DNA of 64,000 nt from Luteitalea sp. TBR-22 (GTDB lineage: Bacteria > Acidobacteriota > Vicinamibacteria > Vicinamibacterales > Vicinamibacteraceae). The first letter of the stretch is position 1. Each line of letters starts with the position of its first letter. The translations under genes and the position numbers were made by a program. The notes beneath the pieces are model-generated. The model saw only the letters and a program-made list of their open reading frames with translations. It made no database searches and was not told the DNA's origin. The stretch covers positions 4,486,501 through 4,550,500 of the forward strand of contig NZ_AP024452.1 in NCBI RefSeq assembly GCF_016865485.1, read 5' to 3'. Below, in pieces: positions 27,983 to 36,633 of this stretch.

Positions 27983-29026
27983 ATGAATCGCCGTCGCCTC
28001 GTCCTCGCCTCGTCACTCCTCTGCGGCGCCGCGTGGGCGGTCGCGCCAGGCGCGCAGGCGCCCACGCCCGTGGGTGCCTCGGCCCTGCGCTGGTTCAAGG
28101 GCAACACGCACACGCACACGCTGAACAGCGACGGCGACAGCACGCCCGACGACGTGGTGCGTTGGTACCGTGACCACAAGTACGACTTCCTCGTCCTCAC
28201 CGACCACAACTACCTGACGTCGGTGGACGGCCTCAACGCCCTCCACGGTGCCGACGACAAGTTTCTCGTCATCAAGGGCGAGGAAGTGTCCAGCGGGTTC
28301 CAGGGCAAGCCGTTGCACATCAACGGCCTCAATCCCGACCGCCTGGTGCCCGCCAGCCGCGAGGGCGCCAGCGTCGCCGAGGTGTTGCAGAAGAACGTCG
28401 ATGCCATCCGCATGGCCAACGGCGTCCCCCACGTCAACCACCCGAACTTCGGCTGGGCGATCACCGCCGACGACCTCGCGCAGGTGCGCAACAACCGGTT
28501 GTTCGAGGTCTACAACGCCCACCCGATGGTGAACAACGTCGGCGGATCTGGCCACCCGAGCCTCGAGCAGACCTGGGATGCGCTCCTGTCGCGAGGCATC
28601 CTCCTGTTCGGGCTCGCCACCGACGACGCCCACGAGTTCAAGAAGCTCGAGGACCTGTCGTCCTCGCGGCCGGGCATGGGCTGGGTGATGGTGCGCGCCG
28701 AGAAGCTCGAGGCGAAGGCCATCGTCGCGGCGCTGGACCGCGGCGACTTCTACGCCTCCACCGGCGTGGAACTCGCCGACTATCAGGCCTCTGCCAACGC
28801 CATCACGGTGAAGGTGAAGCAGAAGTTCTGGGGCAGCGGCGGCGAGGAGAACATGAAGGCCGGCTACCGCATCCAGTTCGTGGGCAAGGGTGGCGTCGTG
28901 CTGCAGGACGGCGAAGGCACCAATGCGACCTACACCGTCAAGGGCACGGAAGGCTACGTTCGGGCGCGCATCACGCAGTCGGACGGCAAGATGGCCTGGA
29001 CGCAGCCGGTGATGCTCGGACGGTAG
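27983..29026 (+). CDS. secreted PHP-domain metal-dependent hydrolase
   Basis: A 347-residue protein from ATG 27983. An N-terminal signal with MNRRRLVLASSLLCG contains a run of Arg that could be Tat-type. The PHP metal site is seen as GNTHTHTLNSDG, VLTDHNY, PHVNHPNFGW and GLATDDAHEF. A C-terminal beta-rich domain (about 270-347) follows. PHP proteins hydrolyse phosphoesters using two or three metals; a secreted member suggests an extracellular or periplasmic substrate. It converges on the gene ending at 29052. Confidence 0.88.
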   Translation: MNRRRLVLASSLLCGAAWAVAPGAQAPTPVGASALRWFKGNTHTHTLNSDGDSTPDDVVRWYRDHKYDFLVLTDHNYLTSVDGLNALHGADDKFLVIKGEEVSSGFQGKPLHINGLNPDRLVPASREGASVAEVLQKNVDAIRMANGVPHVNHPNFGWAITADDLAQVRNNRLFEVYNAHPMVNNVGGSGHPSLEQTWDALLSRGILLFGLATDDAHEFKKLEDLSSSRPGMGWVMVRAEKLEAKAIVAALDRGDFYASTGVELADYQASANAITVKVKQKFWGSGGEENMKAGYRIQFVGKGGVVLQDGEGTNATYTVKGTEGYVRARITQSDGKMAWTQPVMLGR

Positions 29027-29051
29027 GACGGCCCAGGGCTCAGGGGCGACG

Positions 29052-29768
29052 TCAATCCTCGGACTTGACGTCCGAGACCTGCGGCGTGGCCCGGTGCGTG
29101 CGGGCCGCGAGCACTTCCTCTCGGGCGCGTTCGCGGGCGCCAGGCAGCAGCGCGGTGAGGTCGGTGAAGCCGCGGGTGACGAGCCAGGGCCAGAGGAAAC
29201 CGGCCGATGTCCCGGACCACGCGGTGAGCGCAGCGCCCGGCAGGTAGGCGAAGGCCGGGGCGGCGACCCGCCGGACCTGCCACGCGGCGCTCGCCTCCAG
29301 CCAGTCGGTGGAACGCACCGGCGCCATCCACGCGTCGAGCGCGGCGCCAGCAATCATGCCCGCCGCCATCCAGCGGAGCCGGCCGCTGAAGCCATCGAAG
29401 TGTCCCTGTCCCCACGTGGCGGGGACGAAGAGGTCGGTCGGGCGGACGTCGTACGCGACGTAGAACGCCAGGATCAGGAAGCCGAGGACGAGGCTGGCCA
29501 GGGCTGCGGTCGTCGCCGCGCCGCCAGCCGCGCGTAGTCTCGCCGCCTCACCGTCGGCAAACGACCTGCCGCGAAGGGCACCGCGGAGACGTACCCGCAG
29601 CAGCGCGACGGCGAGCGTCGTCTCCAGCGTGTAGAGGACGATGGCCTGCGCCACCTGCCGGTCGGCGAGCACCGCAAGCGCCGGCACCGCGAGGGTGGAC
29701 GTCGACCACACGGCCTGTCCGGCCACGCTCCGCACCCAGGCGGCCACGCCACCGGCCTGCAGTTGCAT
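29052..29768 (-). CDS. membrane protein, tandem paralogue A of three
   Basis: A 238-residue protein. The ATG at 29768 is preferred because it gives the same N-terminal length as its neighbour; a GTG at 29804 is the alternative. Five or six hydrophobic segments are visible. The shared motif DAWMAPVRSTDWLEASAAWQ lies after the fourth. The same motif is in the next two genes. The cytoplasmic tail is Arg/Glu-rich. I do not recognise a named family with confidence; it resembles DUF-type integral membrane proteins. The heptamer array upstream separates it from paralogue B. Confidence 0.75.
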   Translation of the reverse strand: MQLQAGGVAAWVRSVAGQAVWSTSTLAVPALAVLADRQVAQAIVLYTLETTLAVALLRVRLRGALRGRSFADGEAARLRAAGGAATTAALASLVLGFLILAFYVAYDVRPTDLFVPATWGQGHFDGFSGRLRWMAAGMIAGAALDAWMAPVRSTDWLEASAAWQVRRVAAPAFAYLPGAALTAWSGTSAGFLWPWLVTRGFTDLTALLPGARERAREEVLAARTHRATPQVSDVKSED

Positions 29769-29825
29769 GCCTCCGAGAACGCCAGCGCCCTCCCGTACGG
29801 ACACCGTGGCCCAACGCAGACCGTT

Positions 29826-29947
29826 CGCCCTTCGCGTCCAGCGTCGGGCATTGCGCGTTCGGCATTCGGCCTTCTGTGTTCCCCGTGAGGCGTCAGGCCT
29901 TATCAGGCGTCAGGCGTTAGCCGTTAGCCGTCAGCCGTCAGCCGTCA
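29826..29947. repeat. GGCGTTA/GCCGTCA heptamer array
   Basis: Units include GCGTTCG, GCATTCG, then GGCGTCA, GGCGTTA, GCCGTTA and three GCCGTCA in a row. The array covers the space between two membrane-protein genes and runs into the stop codon of paralogue B (29945-29947), so the repeat supplies the stop. Confidence 0.85.
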
Positions 29948-30685
29948 CTCCGGGAGTCGCGTCGGATCGTTCCTGTCGTGTCGCGCGTGGCCGGCCGAGA
30001 ACGTCGGTGGCGCCTTGGGCGTGTTGCGGGCCGCCGGGTCGATCCCCTCGGGGCCGTCGAACATCGTCGCGCGGATGCGCTCGCGCTCGCCGGGCTTCAT
30101 GCCCCCGAGGTCGGCGAACAGCCGCAGTCCGAGGAAGCTCCACAGCATGCCCTGGCCGCCGAAGAAGTACGCGATTGGCAGCCCGATCAGGATCGAGACG
30201 ATCACCACGCTGGCTCGACTCGCCTGCCAGGCGATTCCCGTTTCCAGCCACGCCGGGGAGCGCACGGGCGCGACGACCGTGTCGAGGATGGCGGCCAGCA
30301 GCAGACCGCCGACCATGGGCCGCGCCCGGGCCATCATCGTGTCGAGCAGGTCGTCTGGCGGGCTGAGCCCAAGGGCCACGCCCGCGAACCCGACGCCCCA
30401 GACGAGGCCGACCAGAATCATCAGCAGCGCGCCCGGCACGCTGCGCCGCGTCCGCTTCAGCCTGGCCCTCACTTCCGGCTCGGCCGCGGAGGCCCGCCAG
30501 GCGATGGCGAGGCGCACGCCGAGCAGGGCGAGCGCAATCGCGGTCTCCGCCACGAAGAGGAGCACGGCGATGCCGTAGTGCTCGCCCTGGACGAGGGCGG
30601 CCGACGGGAACACGAACGCCACGATGCTCCACAGGCCCCGTCCTGCGCCGAACCGGGCCAACAGGCTCCCGAGCGGCCCCGCCAT
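29945..30685 (-). CDS. membrane protein, tandem paralogue B of three
   Basis: A 246-residue protein whose ATG overlaps the stop of paralogue C (TGATG). It has the same hydrophobic pattern as its neighbours and the shared motif DTVVAPVRSPAWLETGIAWQ. The C-terminal 50 residues are polar, and the last codons come from the adjoining heptamer array. Probably translated together with paralogue C. Function unknown. Confidence 0.8.
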   Translation of the reverse strand: MAGPLGSLLARFGAGRGLWSIVAFVFPSAALVQGEHYGIAVLLFVAETAIALALLGVRLAIAWRASAAEPEVRARLKRTRRSVPGALLMILVGLVWGVGFAGVALGLSPPDDLLDTMMARARPMVGGLLLAAILDTVVAPVRSPAWLETGIAWQASRASVVIVSILIGLPIAYFFGGQGMLWSFLGLRLFADLGGMKPGERERIRATMFDGPEGIDPAARNTPKAPPTFSAGHARHDRNDPTRLPE

Positions 30686-31368
30686 CAGTTCAGCCTCCCG
30701 CCACGCTCGAACCACTGCTTCCGCGCGCCCTCGCGAGCGTTGCCGAACATCGCGTTGAGGTCCATCAGCAGGCGCCCGACCACGAACAGGCCGACCATCC
30801 CGAGCAACGATCCGGTGATGGCGAACAACCCGTAGCCGAACATGATCACGGGGTGCAGGAGGATCACGCGATTCATCTGCATGGCCACCGACGATTGCAG
30901 CCACTCCGCGCTGCGCACCGGCGCGACCAGCGAGTCGACGATGGCGCTCAGGAGCAGCACGAGGGCGATCCACTGGCCGCGCCCGATGACCTCGGCCTGG
31001 ACGGTCCGCCATGGCGTGCCGGGGTCGCCGAGCAGGGCCGCCATCCACAGGAACGGCGCTCCGATGATGCCGACGGCGACGACGGCGCCCGCCAGGTTGC
31101 GCGCCTTGCGCAGGGCCCACCGCTGCCGCTCCTGGTCGCGCGTCTCGGTTGGCCCCGCTCGCCGGCGCGCGCCGACGAGGGCGATGCCGGTACGCATCCA
31201 CAGCAGGGCCGACGCGAGCACCGCTTCCACGAGGTAGAGGAGGATGGCGAGGGTCGGGCGGTGGTCGTCGACCACCGCGACGGACGGGAACCCGATGGCG
31301 GCCGCCGAGCGCAGGGACCAGCCGAACCAGGCGGCCCCGGGCAGGGCCGTCAGCAGCGCACGTGGCAT
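30685..31368 (-). CDS. membrane protein, tandem paralogue C of three
   Basis: A 227-residue protein starting at ATG 31368 with AGGA just upstream. Five or six hydrophobic segments; shared motif DSLVAPVRSAEWLQSSVAMQ. It is first in a two-gene coupled unit with paralogue B. The three genes have diverged strongly outside the motif, so the duplication is old. They sit at the downstream end of the ribosomal superoperon but after its terminator. Confidence 0.8.
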   Translation of the reverse strand: MPRALLTALPGAAWFGWSLRSAAAIGFPSVAVVDDHRPTLAILLYLVEAVLASALLWMRTGIALVGARRRAGPTETRDQERQRWALRKARNLAGAVVAVGIIGAPFLWMAALLGDPGTPWRTVQAEVIGRGQWIALVLLLSAIVDSLVAPVRSAEWLQSSVAMQMNRVILLHPVIMFGYGLFAITGSLLGMVGLFVVGRLLMDLNAMFGNAREGARKQWFERGGRLN

Positions 31369-31483
31369 GTCCTTGGAGACAACGCGTGACCCAGCGCGGC
31401 CGAACGAGCGGGGCGGCGACGCCCACGCCGGTCACGGCTGGCCGAGCAGTGGCCAGGGCGCGTGGTGGACCGCACGGAACGAC

Positions 31484-31512
31484 GAAGGGCGCGTCGTGTC
31501 GACGCGCCCTTC
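31484..31512 (-). terminator. terminator of the ribosomal superoperon
   Basis: GAAGGGCGCGTCG and its exact complement form a 13-bp stem with a 3-nt loop, about 75 nt past the rplQ stop. A short T-rich stretch (GTCGTTCC) follows on the minus strand. Confidence 0.75.
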
Positions 31513-31583
31513 TGCTGGCCGGAGGCCGGACTCGCCGCGCGCCCTGAGGCGCCATCGGCGAGCCTGTAACGATGAAGGCCGGA

Positions 31584-32141
31584 CTACTCGGCCTTCTTGG
31601 CCGACTTGCGAGCGCGCTTGGGCTTGTCCTCGCCCTCGGTCGCGCCCTCTTCCTGCAGCTTCTTCACTGCGGCCCTGGCGCGCCCGCGGATGCCCTTCGG
31701 CTCCTCGGCGGCCTCGGCCTTCGGGGCGTCGGCATTCGGGTCGTACTCGCTGCCGACGAGCTCGATCTGGGCGACCTCCGCGGCGTCGCCGCGACGATGG
31801 CCGAGCTTGAGCAGGCGGGTGTAGCCGCCCGGACGCTCCGCGAAGCGCGGCGCGATCGAGTCGAACAGCTTGGTGACGATCTTCTTGTCGGCGACGTCGC
31901 GCGCGACGAGGCGCTCCGCGGTCATGCGGCGGATGCGCTTCTCCTCGTCGGTGCCCTGCCCCACGAGGCTGCGCTTGGCGATGGAGATGATGCGCTCGAC
32001 GTACGGGCGCAGTTCCTTGGCCTTGGGCACCGTCGTCTCGATCCGCTCGTGGCGGAGGAGCGCCTGGGCCTGATTGCGCAGCAGCGCGATGCGGTGCTCG
32101 GTGACGCGCCCGAGCTTGCGGTGTGCAACAGCGTGTCTCAT
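31584..32141 (-). CDS. rplQ: 50S ribosomal protein L17
   Basis: A 185-residue large-subunit protein near the tunnel exit. The first 120 residues match L17, starting [12 protein letters not shown] and containing [21 protein letters not shown]-terminal extension of about 60 residues, Ala/Lys/Glu-rich and probably disordered, makes it much longer than the 127 residues of E. coli L17. Last gene of the alpha operon, 15 nt after rpoA. Confidence 0.97.
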   Translation of the reverse strand: MRHAVAHRKLGRVTEHRIALLRNQAQALLRHERIETTVPKAKELRPYVERIISIAKRSLVGQGTDEEKRIRRMTAERLVARDVADKKIVTKLFDSIAPRFAERPGGYTRLLKLGHRRGDAAEVAQIELVGSEYDPNADAPKAEAAEEPKGIRGRARAAVKKLQEEGATEGEDKPKRARKSAKKAE

Positions 32142-32156
32142 GGGTCTACTCGCCGC

Positions 32157-33134
32157 CTACTGCGGCTGCTCCACGCTCATCCCGAGGCTGAGACCCATGG
32201 TCTGGAGGATCTCCTTGATCTCGTTGAGCGACTTCCGGCCGAAGTTCTTCGTCTTCAGCAGGTCGTTCTCGGTCTTGGCCACCAGCTCCCGGATGGTCCG
32301 GATGTTGGCGTTCTTCAGGCAGTTGTACGAGCGCACCGACAGCTCGAGCTCCTCGATGCTCTTGTCGAGGTGTTCGTTGCTCTCCTCGGTGAGCGTCGCG
32401 GGCGTGGCGTCGCCGCCCTCGCCGACCACGACATCGTCGTCATCGTCGCCGCCGAAGATGAAGAGGTGATCGCGGAGCAGCTGCGCCGCGAGCTCGATGG
32501 CCTCGGTCGGCGAGATGGCGCCGCTGGTGGTCACCTCGAGCGTCAGCTTGTCGTAGTCGGTGTTCTGGCCGACGCGCGCCGACTCCACCAGGTAGTTCAC
32601 CTTGCGGACGGGCGAGTGGGTCGAATCGACCGGGATCCAGCCGATGCCGAGGTCCTCGTCGAAGTTGCGGTCGGCCGACACGTAGCCACGCCCGTTCTTG
32701 AGGCGCATCTCCATGTAGAGCTTGCCGCCCTCCGACACCGTGGCGATGTGCGCATCCGGATCGAGGACCTCGACCGACTGGTCGACCTCGATGTCACGGG
32801 CGAGCACCGGCCCCGGCTTGTCGATCCGGACGTACAGCATCTTGGTCTCGTCGCCGTGCAGCTTGAACGGGACCTGCTTGAGGTTGAGGATGATGTCGGT
32901 GGCGTCCTCCACCACGCCCTCCACGGGCGAGAACTCGTGCTGGACACCCTCGATCTTCACCGCAGTGATGGCCGCGCCCTCGATGGACGACAGCAGCACC
33001 CGGCGCATCGCGTTGCCGATGGTGGTACCCCACCCGCGCTCGAACGGCTGCGCGGTGAACCGCCCGAACCGGCCGGTCTGGCTCTCGCGGTCGACGTCGA
33101 GTCGCTTCGGGCGCTGGAACCCCTTCCACAGCAT
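32157..33134 (-). CDS. rpoA: RNA polymerase alpha subunit
   Basis: A 325-residue subunit that seeds polymerase assembly. The N-terminal dimer domain holds [20 protein letters not shown]. After an acidic linker (near 230-250) the C-terminal DNA-binding domain has [16 protein letters not shown] and [11 protein letters not shown]. Length is close to the E. coli 329. It lies between rpsD and rplQ as in most bacteria. Confidence 0.98.
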   Translation of the reverse strand: MLWKGFQRPKRLDVDRESQTGRFGRFTAQPFERGWGTTIGNAMRRVLLSSIEGAAITAVKIEGVQHEFSPVEGVVEDATDIILNLKQVPFKLHGDETKMLYVRIDKPGPVLARDIEVDQSVEVLDPDAHIATVSEGGKLYMEMRLKNGRGYVSADRNFDEDLGIGWIPVDSTHSPVRKVNYLVESARVGQNTDYDKLTLEVTTSGAISPTEAIELAAQLLRDHLFIFGGDDDDDVVVGEGGDATPATLTEESNEHLDKSIEELELSVRSYNCLKNANIRTIRELVAKTENDLLKTKNFGRKSLNEIKEILQTMGLSLGMSVEQPQ

Positions 33135-33221
33135 CGATGTAGTCCTTTCCAGTCTGGGAACGGCGGACGGGGCCTGAAGGCCACGCCGCCCGCCAGCACG
33201 AACGCCTTGCGGCGTCGCGCG

Positions 33222-33851
33222 TTACTTCGAGTAGAGCTCGACGATCAGCTGCTCCTGCACGGGCAGGTTGATCTGCTCGCGCGTCGGCAGCGACACCACA
33301 CGGCCGGTGCCGGCGGCCACATCGACCGACAGCCACTCCGGAATCCCGCGCCCCTTCACTTCCTCGATGGCGTGGAGGATGGCGGGGTTCTTCTCGCTCG
33401 ACTGCCGAATGCTCACCACGTCGCCCTGGCGCAGCTGGTAGGACGGGATGTCCACCTTCTTGCCGTTGACGAGGAAGTGCCCGTGCTTGACGAGCTGCCG
33501 GGCCTGCGGCCGCGAGGTCGCGAACCCGAGGCGATAGATGGCGTTGTCGAGCCGACGCTCGAGCAACTGCAGGAGCGTCTCGCCCGTGATGCCGCGCTGA
33601 CGATCGGCGGCCTCGAAGTAGCGGCGGAACTGGTTCTCCAGGACGCCGTAGGTGCGCTTGACCTTCTGCTTCTCGCGCAGCTGCAGGCCGTAGCCGAGCA
33701 TCTTGGCCTTGCGAGCCTTGCCGTGCTGCCCCGGCGGGAGGTTGCGCTTCTCGATGGCGCACTTCTCCGTGTAGCAGCGCTCTCCCTTGAGGAAGAGCTT
33801 CATGCCCTCACGCCGGCACAGGCGGCAGACGGGTCCGATGTATCGAGCCAT
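33222..33851 (-). CDS. rpsD: 30S ribosomal protein S4
   Basis: A 209-residue primary 16S-binding protein, and in many bacteria the autoregulator of the alpha operon. It starts [20 protein letters not shown]9, C12, C26 and C31 form the zinc-type (C+) N-terminus. The S4 RNA-binding domain (about 95-155) is seen in [14 protein letters not shown]. It is 102 nt after rpsK; that gap could hold an S4 target but no structure was assigned. Confidence 0.97.
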   Translation of the reverse strand: MARYIGPVCRLCRREGMKLFLKGERCYTEKCAIEKRNLPPGQHGKARKAKMLGYGLQLREKQKVKRTYGVLENQFRRYFEAADRQRGITGETLLQLLERRLDNAIYRLGFATSRPQARQLVKHGHFLVNGKKVDIPSYQLRQGDVVSIRQSSEKNPAILHAIEEVKGRGIPEWLSVDVAAGTGRVVSLPTREQINLPVQEQLIVELYSK

Positions 33852-33953
33852 GTAACTCTCGTGTCCTTCTCACGACGCGCGCCGGAGCGCGCGGAACAGC
33901 ACGCCGTGGGCGTGCCCTCCCTTTTTGTGCGACCGTGGTCGCCCTGCGACGCG

Positions 33954-34364
33954 CTAGACGCGACGCTTCTTGGGCGGCCGGCAGCCGTTGTGCGGAATCG
34001 GCGTGACGTCGCGGATGGTCTTCACGTCCAGCCCGACGTTTGAAAGAGCGCGGACGGCCGATTCACGACCCGCACCCGGTCCCTTGACGCGCACCTCGAC
34101 GGTGCGCATGCCCACGGCCTTGGCGGCCGTACCGGCATTCATCGCCGCCTGCGTGGCGGCGAACGGCGTGCCCTTGCGCGACCCCTTGAAGCCGATCGCC
34201 CCGGCACTGGACCACGACACGACGTTGCCCTCGGCGTCGGTGATCGTCACCAGCGTGTTGTTGAACGAGGCCTGGATGTGGGCCACGCCGCTGTGGACGA
34301 CCTTCTTCTCGCCGCGCTTCTTGAAGACCTTCTTGCGGCCGGCTGTCTTCTTCTCGTCTGCCAT
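33954..34364 (-). CDS. rpsK: 30S ribosomal protein S11
   Basis: A 136-residue small-subunit platform protein. A basic N-terminal extension of about 20 residues precedes the S11 core ([19 protein letters not shown]). The C-terminus [13 protein letters not shown] is the usual one. It begins 3 nt after the rpsM stop, so the two are likely coupled. Confidence 0.97.
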   Translation of the reverse strand: MADEKKTAGRKKVFKKRGEKKVVHSGVAHIQASFNNTLVTITDAEGNVVSWSSAGAIGFKGSRKGTPFAATQAAMNAGTAAKAVGMRTVEVRVKGPGAGRESAVRALSNVGLDVKTIRDVTPIPHNGCRPPKKRRV

Positions 34365-34367
34365 GTC

Positions 34368-34742
34368 CTACACCGTCTTCTTCTTGGCGATCGCGCCCTT
34401 GCGCGGGCCCTTCCGGGTGCGCGCGTTGGTCTTGGTGCGCTGGCCGCGCACCGGCAGGCTGCGACGGTGCCGCAGGCCGCGATAGCAGCCGATCTCCATC
34501 AGGCGCTTGATGTTGAGCGAGATCTCCTTGCGGAGATCGCCCTCGACGCCGCCCACGTCCTCGATGACCTTCGAGATCGACCGGACATCCTCTTCCGTCA
34601 GGTCCTTGACCCGCACGTCCGGGCTCACGCCCGAGGCCTTCAGGATGTCACCGGAGCGCTTCCGCCCGATGCCGAAGATGTAGGTCAGCCCGATCTCGAC
34701 GCGCTTGGTACGCGGAAGATCCACACCTGCGATACGTGCCAT
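34368..34742 (-). CDS. rpsM: 30S ribosomal protein S13
   Basis: A 124-residue protein at the head of the small subunit that touches L5 and tRNA. It begins [19 protein letters not shown] and ends in the basic [17 protein letters not shown] tail that reaches the P-site. The core [20 protein letters not shown] is intact. It lies 3 nt after rpmJ. Confidence 0.97.
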   Translation of the reverse strand: MARIAGVDLPRTKRVEIGLTYIFGIGRKRSGDILKASGVSPDVRVKDLTEEDVRSISKVIEDVGGVEGDLRKEISLNIKRLMEIGCYRGLRHRRSLPVRGQRTKTNARTRKGPRKGAIAKKKTV

Positions 34743-34745
34743 GCC

Positions 34746-34859
34746 CTATCCCTGCCGCTGCTTGTGCTTCTGGTTGTCGCAAATCACCCGCACGACACCG
34801 CGTCGCCGGACGATCTTGCACTTCACGCAAATGCGCTTCACCGATGCTCTGACCTTCAT
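34746..34859 (-). CDS. rpmJ: 50S ribosomal protein L36
   Basis: A 37-residue protein read directly from the DNA between rpsM and infA. It starts [20 protein letters not shown]11, C14, C27 and H32 form the zinc site, so it is the C+ type. It ends NQKHKQRQG, then TAG at 34746-34748. Length, sequence and position between infA and rpsM are all diagnostic. Confidence 0.97.
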   Translation of the reverse strand: MKVRASVKRICVKCKIVRRRGVVRVICDNQKHKQRQG

Positions 34860-34872
34860 GTCTCTCGCTCTC

Positions 34873-34897
34873 GGCCGGCCCGGAAGCCGGCCCTACC
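34873..34897. repeat. GCCGGCCCTACC hairpin repeat, copy 1
   Basis: GGCCGGC and its complement flank a short loop, ending in GCCGGCCCTACC. The infA stop codon lies inside the repeat. Similar copies occur at 47283, 49019 and 62152, all in intergenic spaces of the str-spc-rpoC region. Confidence 0.65.
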
Positions 34898-35135
34898 TGC
34901 CGTCGTCGTCGTTCTGCCGGCGGCCCCCTGGCTCGAGCCGTCCGATGATCCGGCCGCGCGTGACGTCCAACGGCGACACCCGCACAACCACCCGATCCCC
35001 CACCAGGATCCGCACGAAGTTGCGGCGGATGTCCCCGGTGCCATGCGCCGTGATCACGTGCCCCGAGTCGAGGCTGACGCGATAGAGCGCCTGCGGCAAC
35101 TGCTCGATGACCGTGCCGCGCAGTCCTTCACCCAT
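34893..35135 (-). CDS. infA: translation initiation factor IF-1
   Basis: An 80-residue OB-fold protein that occupies the ribosomal A site at initiation. It starts MGEGLRGTVIEQLPQALYRV and contains GHVITAHGTGDIRRNFVRI and the typical DRVVVRVSPLDVTRGRI. It is slightly longer than the 72-residue E. coli form, with a polar tail (RRQNDDDGR) whose end falls in a repeat. It lies between map and rpmJ as in many spc operons. Confidence 0.96.
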   Translation of the reverse strand: MGEGLRGTVIEQLPQALYRVSLDSGHVITAHGTGDIRRNFVRILVGDRVVVRVSPLDVTRGRIIGRLEPGGRRQNDDDGR

Positions 35136-35142
35136 GACCGGA

Positions 35143-35175
35143 CAATTCGAAACTCGACGTGCGAATCTCCAATTG
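35143..35175. repeat. AT-rich inverted 14-mer between map and infA
   Basis: CAATTCGAAACTCG and, inverted, CAATTGGAGATTCG are separated by ACGTG and agree at 11 of 14 positions. Each arm is two heptamers long. It fills the 45-nt gap between the map stop and the infA start and belongs with the AT-rich elements at 83 and 51193. Confidence 0.6.
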
Positions 35176-35180
35176 CGCCA

Positions 35181-35954
35181 TCAGCGGCCGGCCGAGACCG
35201 GCGCCGGCCGCAGCGTCAGGATCTCCACCCCATCGGCCGTCACCGCCACCGTGTGCTCGAAGTGCGCCGACAGCTTCTCGTCCACCGTGATGGCCGTCCA
35301 GCCGTCCGACAACACCCGCACCCCGGGCTTGCCCACGTTCACCATCGGCTCGATCGCGAGGACCATGCCCTCGGCCAGCCGCGGTCCGCGTCCGCCCGGA
35401 CCGTAGTTCGGGATCTGCGGCTCCTCGTGGAGCCTGGTCCCGATGCCGTGCCCCACGAACTCGCGCACGACCGTGAAGCCCTGGGCCTCCACGTACTCCT
35501 GCACGGCCTGCCCGATGTCGGACACCCGCGCCCCCGGCTTCACCGCGTCGATGCCCCGGTAGAGCGAGGCCTCCGTCACGTCCAGCAGGCGCTGCGACTC
35601 GGCGCTGATGGCCCCGACCCCCACCGTCACCGCCGAGTCGCCGTAATACCCGTCGAGCTTCACCCCCATGTCGATCGAGAGGATGTCGCCCTCCACCAGC
35701 GTCGTCGACGGCGAGGGGATCCCGTGGACCACCTCGTGGTTGCGCGACGCGCAGATGGTCGCGGGAAACCCGCGATAGCCCTTGAACGCCGGCTGCGCCC
35801 CCGCCTCACGGACCAGCCGCTCGGCCTCGGCGTCGATCTCGGCCGTCGTCACCCCCGCCACCACCATCGCGCGGAGCGCCTCGAGGATCCGCGCCACCAG
35901 CTGGTTGGACGCCCGGAGCTTGACCAGCTCGTCCGCCGACCGGCACGTAATCAC
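35181..35954 (-). CDS. map: methionine aminopeptidase, type I
   Basis: A 257-residue metalloprotease that removes N-terminal Met from new proteins. GTG 35954 overlaps the adk stop (GTGA). The five metal ligands are in SIDMGVKLDGYYGDSA (two Asp), FVGHGIGTRLHEEP (His), AIEPMV (Glu) and AHFEHTVAV (Glu). It has no N-terminal extension and no type II insert. The adk-map-infA order is common. Confidence 0.97.
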   Translation of the reverse strand: MITCRSADELVKLRASNQLVARILEALRAMVVAGVTTAEIDAEAERLVREAGAQPAFKGYRGFPATICASRNHEVVHGIPSPSTTLVEGDILSIDMGVKLDGYYGDSAVTVGVGAISAESQRLLDVTEASLYRGIDAVKPGARVSDIGQAVQEYVEAQGFTVVREFVGHGIGTRLHEEPQIPNYGPGGRGPRLAEGMVLAIEPMVNVGKPGVRVLSDGWTAITVDEKLSAHFEHTVAVTADGVEILTLRPAPVSAGR

Positions 35955-36610
35955 CGCGGCTCTCCCTGGGCCACGCTCATCGCCGACGCGAGCGCCCCCT
36001 GCATCGCCACCGCGACGGCGTCGGGCGACTGGTTGCCGTCGATCGTGAAGAACGTCGGACGCGACCGGTAGTAGTGCACCAGCGGCGCCGTCTGGTCCTC
36101 GTAGATCTGCAGGCGGTTGCGCACCACCTGCTCGTCATCGTCGGCCCGGGTCACCAGCGCGCCCCCACAGGTGGCACACACGCCCAGGTCCGGCTTGGTG
36201 GGATCGGCGTTGGTCCCGCACGTGCCGCAGACCCGGCGCGCATGCAGCCGGCCGACCAGCACTTCCACCGGCACCACGATGTGCAGCACGGTGAGCGGCG
36301 ACCGCCCCGCCATCATCCCGTCCAGCGCTTCGGCCTGTCCGACCGTGCGCGGAAAACCATCAAGGATAAAACCGAATGCCACGTCTTGTCGAGAGAGACG
36401 TTCCTCGACGATGGCAATGGCCACCTCGTCGCTGACGAGATGGCCCTGATCGATGCGCGCCTTGGCCTCGAGTCCGAGCGCCGTCCCGGCCGCCGCCGAC
36501 TCCCGCAGGATGTCGCCCGTCGAGACCTTCGGCACGCCGTAATGGCGGGCGAGCCGGCTGGCCTGGGTCCCCTTGCCGGCCCCCGGAGGGCCGAGCATGA
36601 CCACGTTCAA
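35951..36610 (-). CDS. adk: adenylate kinase
   Basis: A 219-residue enzyme that balances AMP, ADP and ATP. The P-loop is GPPGAGKGT (7-15) when the TTG at 36610 is used. That start gives MNVVMLGPPG, the family norm; GTG and ATG codons 2 and 4 triplets later would cut into the first strand. The long lid has four Cys (CGTCGT and CATCG), a zinc lid. AMP-site residues are in STGDILRES. It lies 23 nt after secY. Confidence 0.96.
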   Translation of the reverse strand: MNVVMLGPPGAGKGTQASRLARHYGVPKVSTGDILRESAAAGTALGLEAKARIDQGHLVSDEVAIAIVEERLSRQDVAFGFILDGFPRTVGQAEALDGMMAGRSPLTVLHIVVPVEVLVGRLHARRVCGTCGTNADPTKPDLGVCATCGGALVTRADDDEQVVRNRLQIYEDQTAPLVHYYRSRPTFFTIDGNQSPDAVAVAMQGALASAMSVAQGEPR

Positions 36611-36633
36611 TCCAGGTCGAGCCAACGGGCGGC

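Noticed and set aside
31572-34043. Plus-strand open frame of more than 800 codons opposite rplQ, rpoA and rpsD
   Set aside because: It is antisense to three certain genes; long antisense frames are expected in GC-rich DNA with strong third-position bias, and the translation shows no domain.
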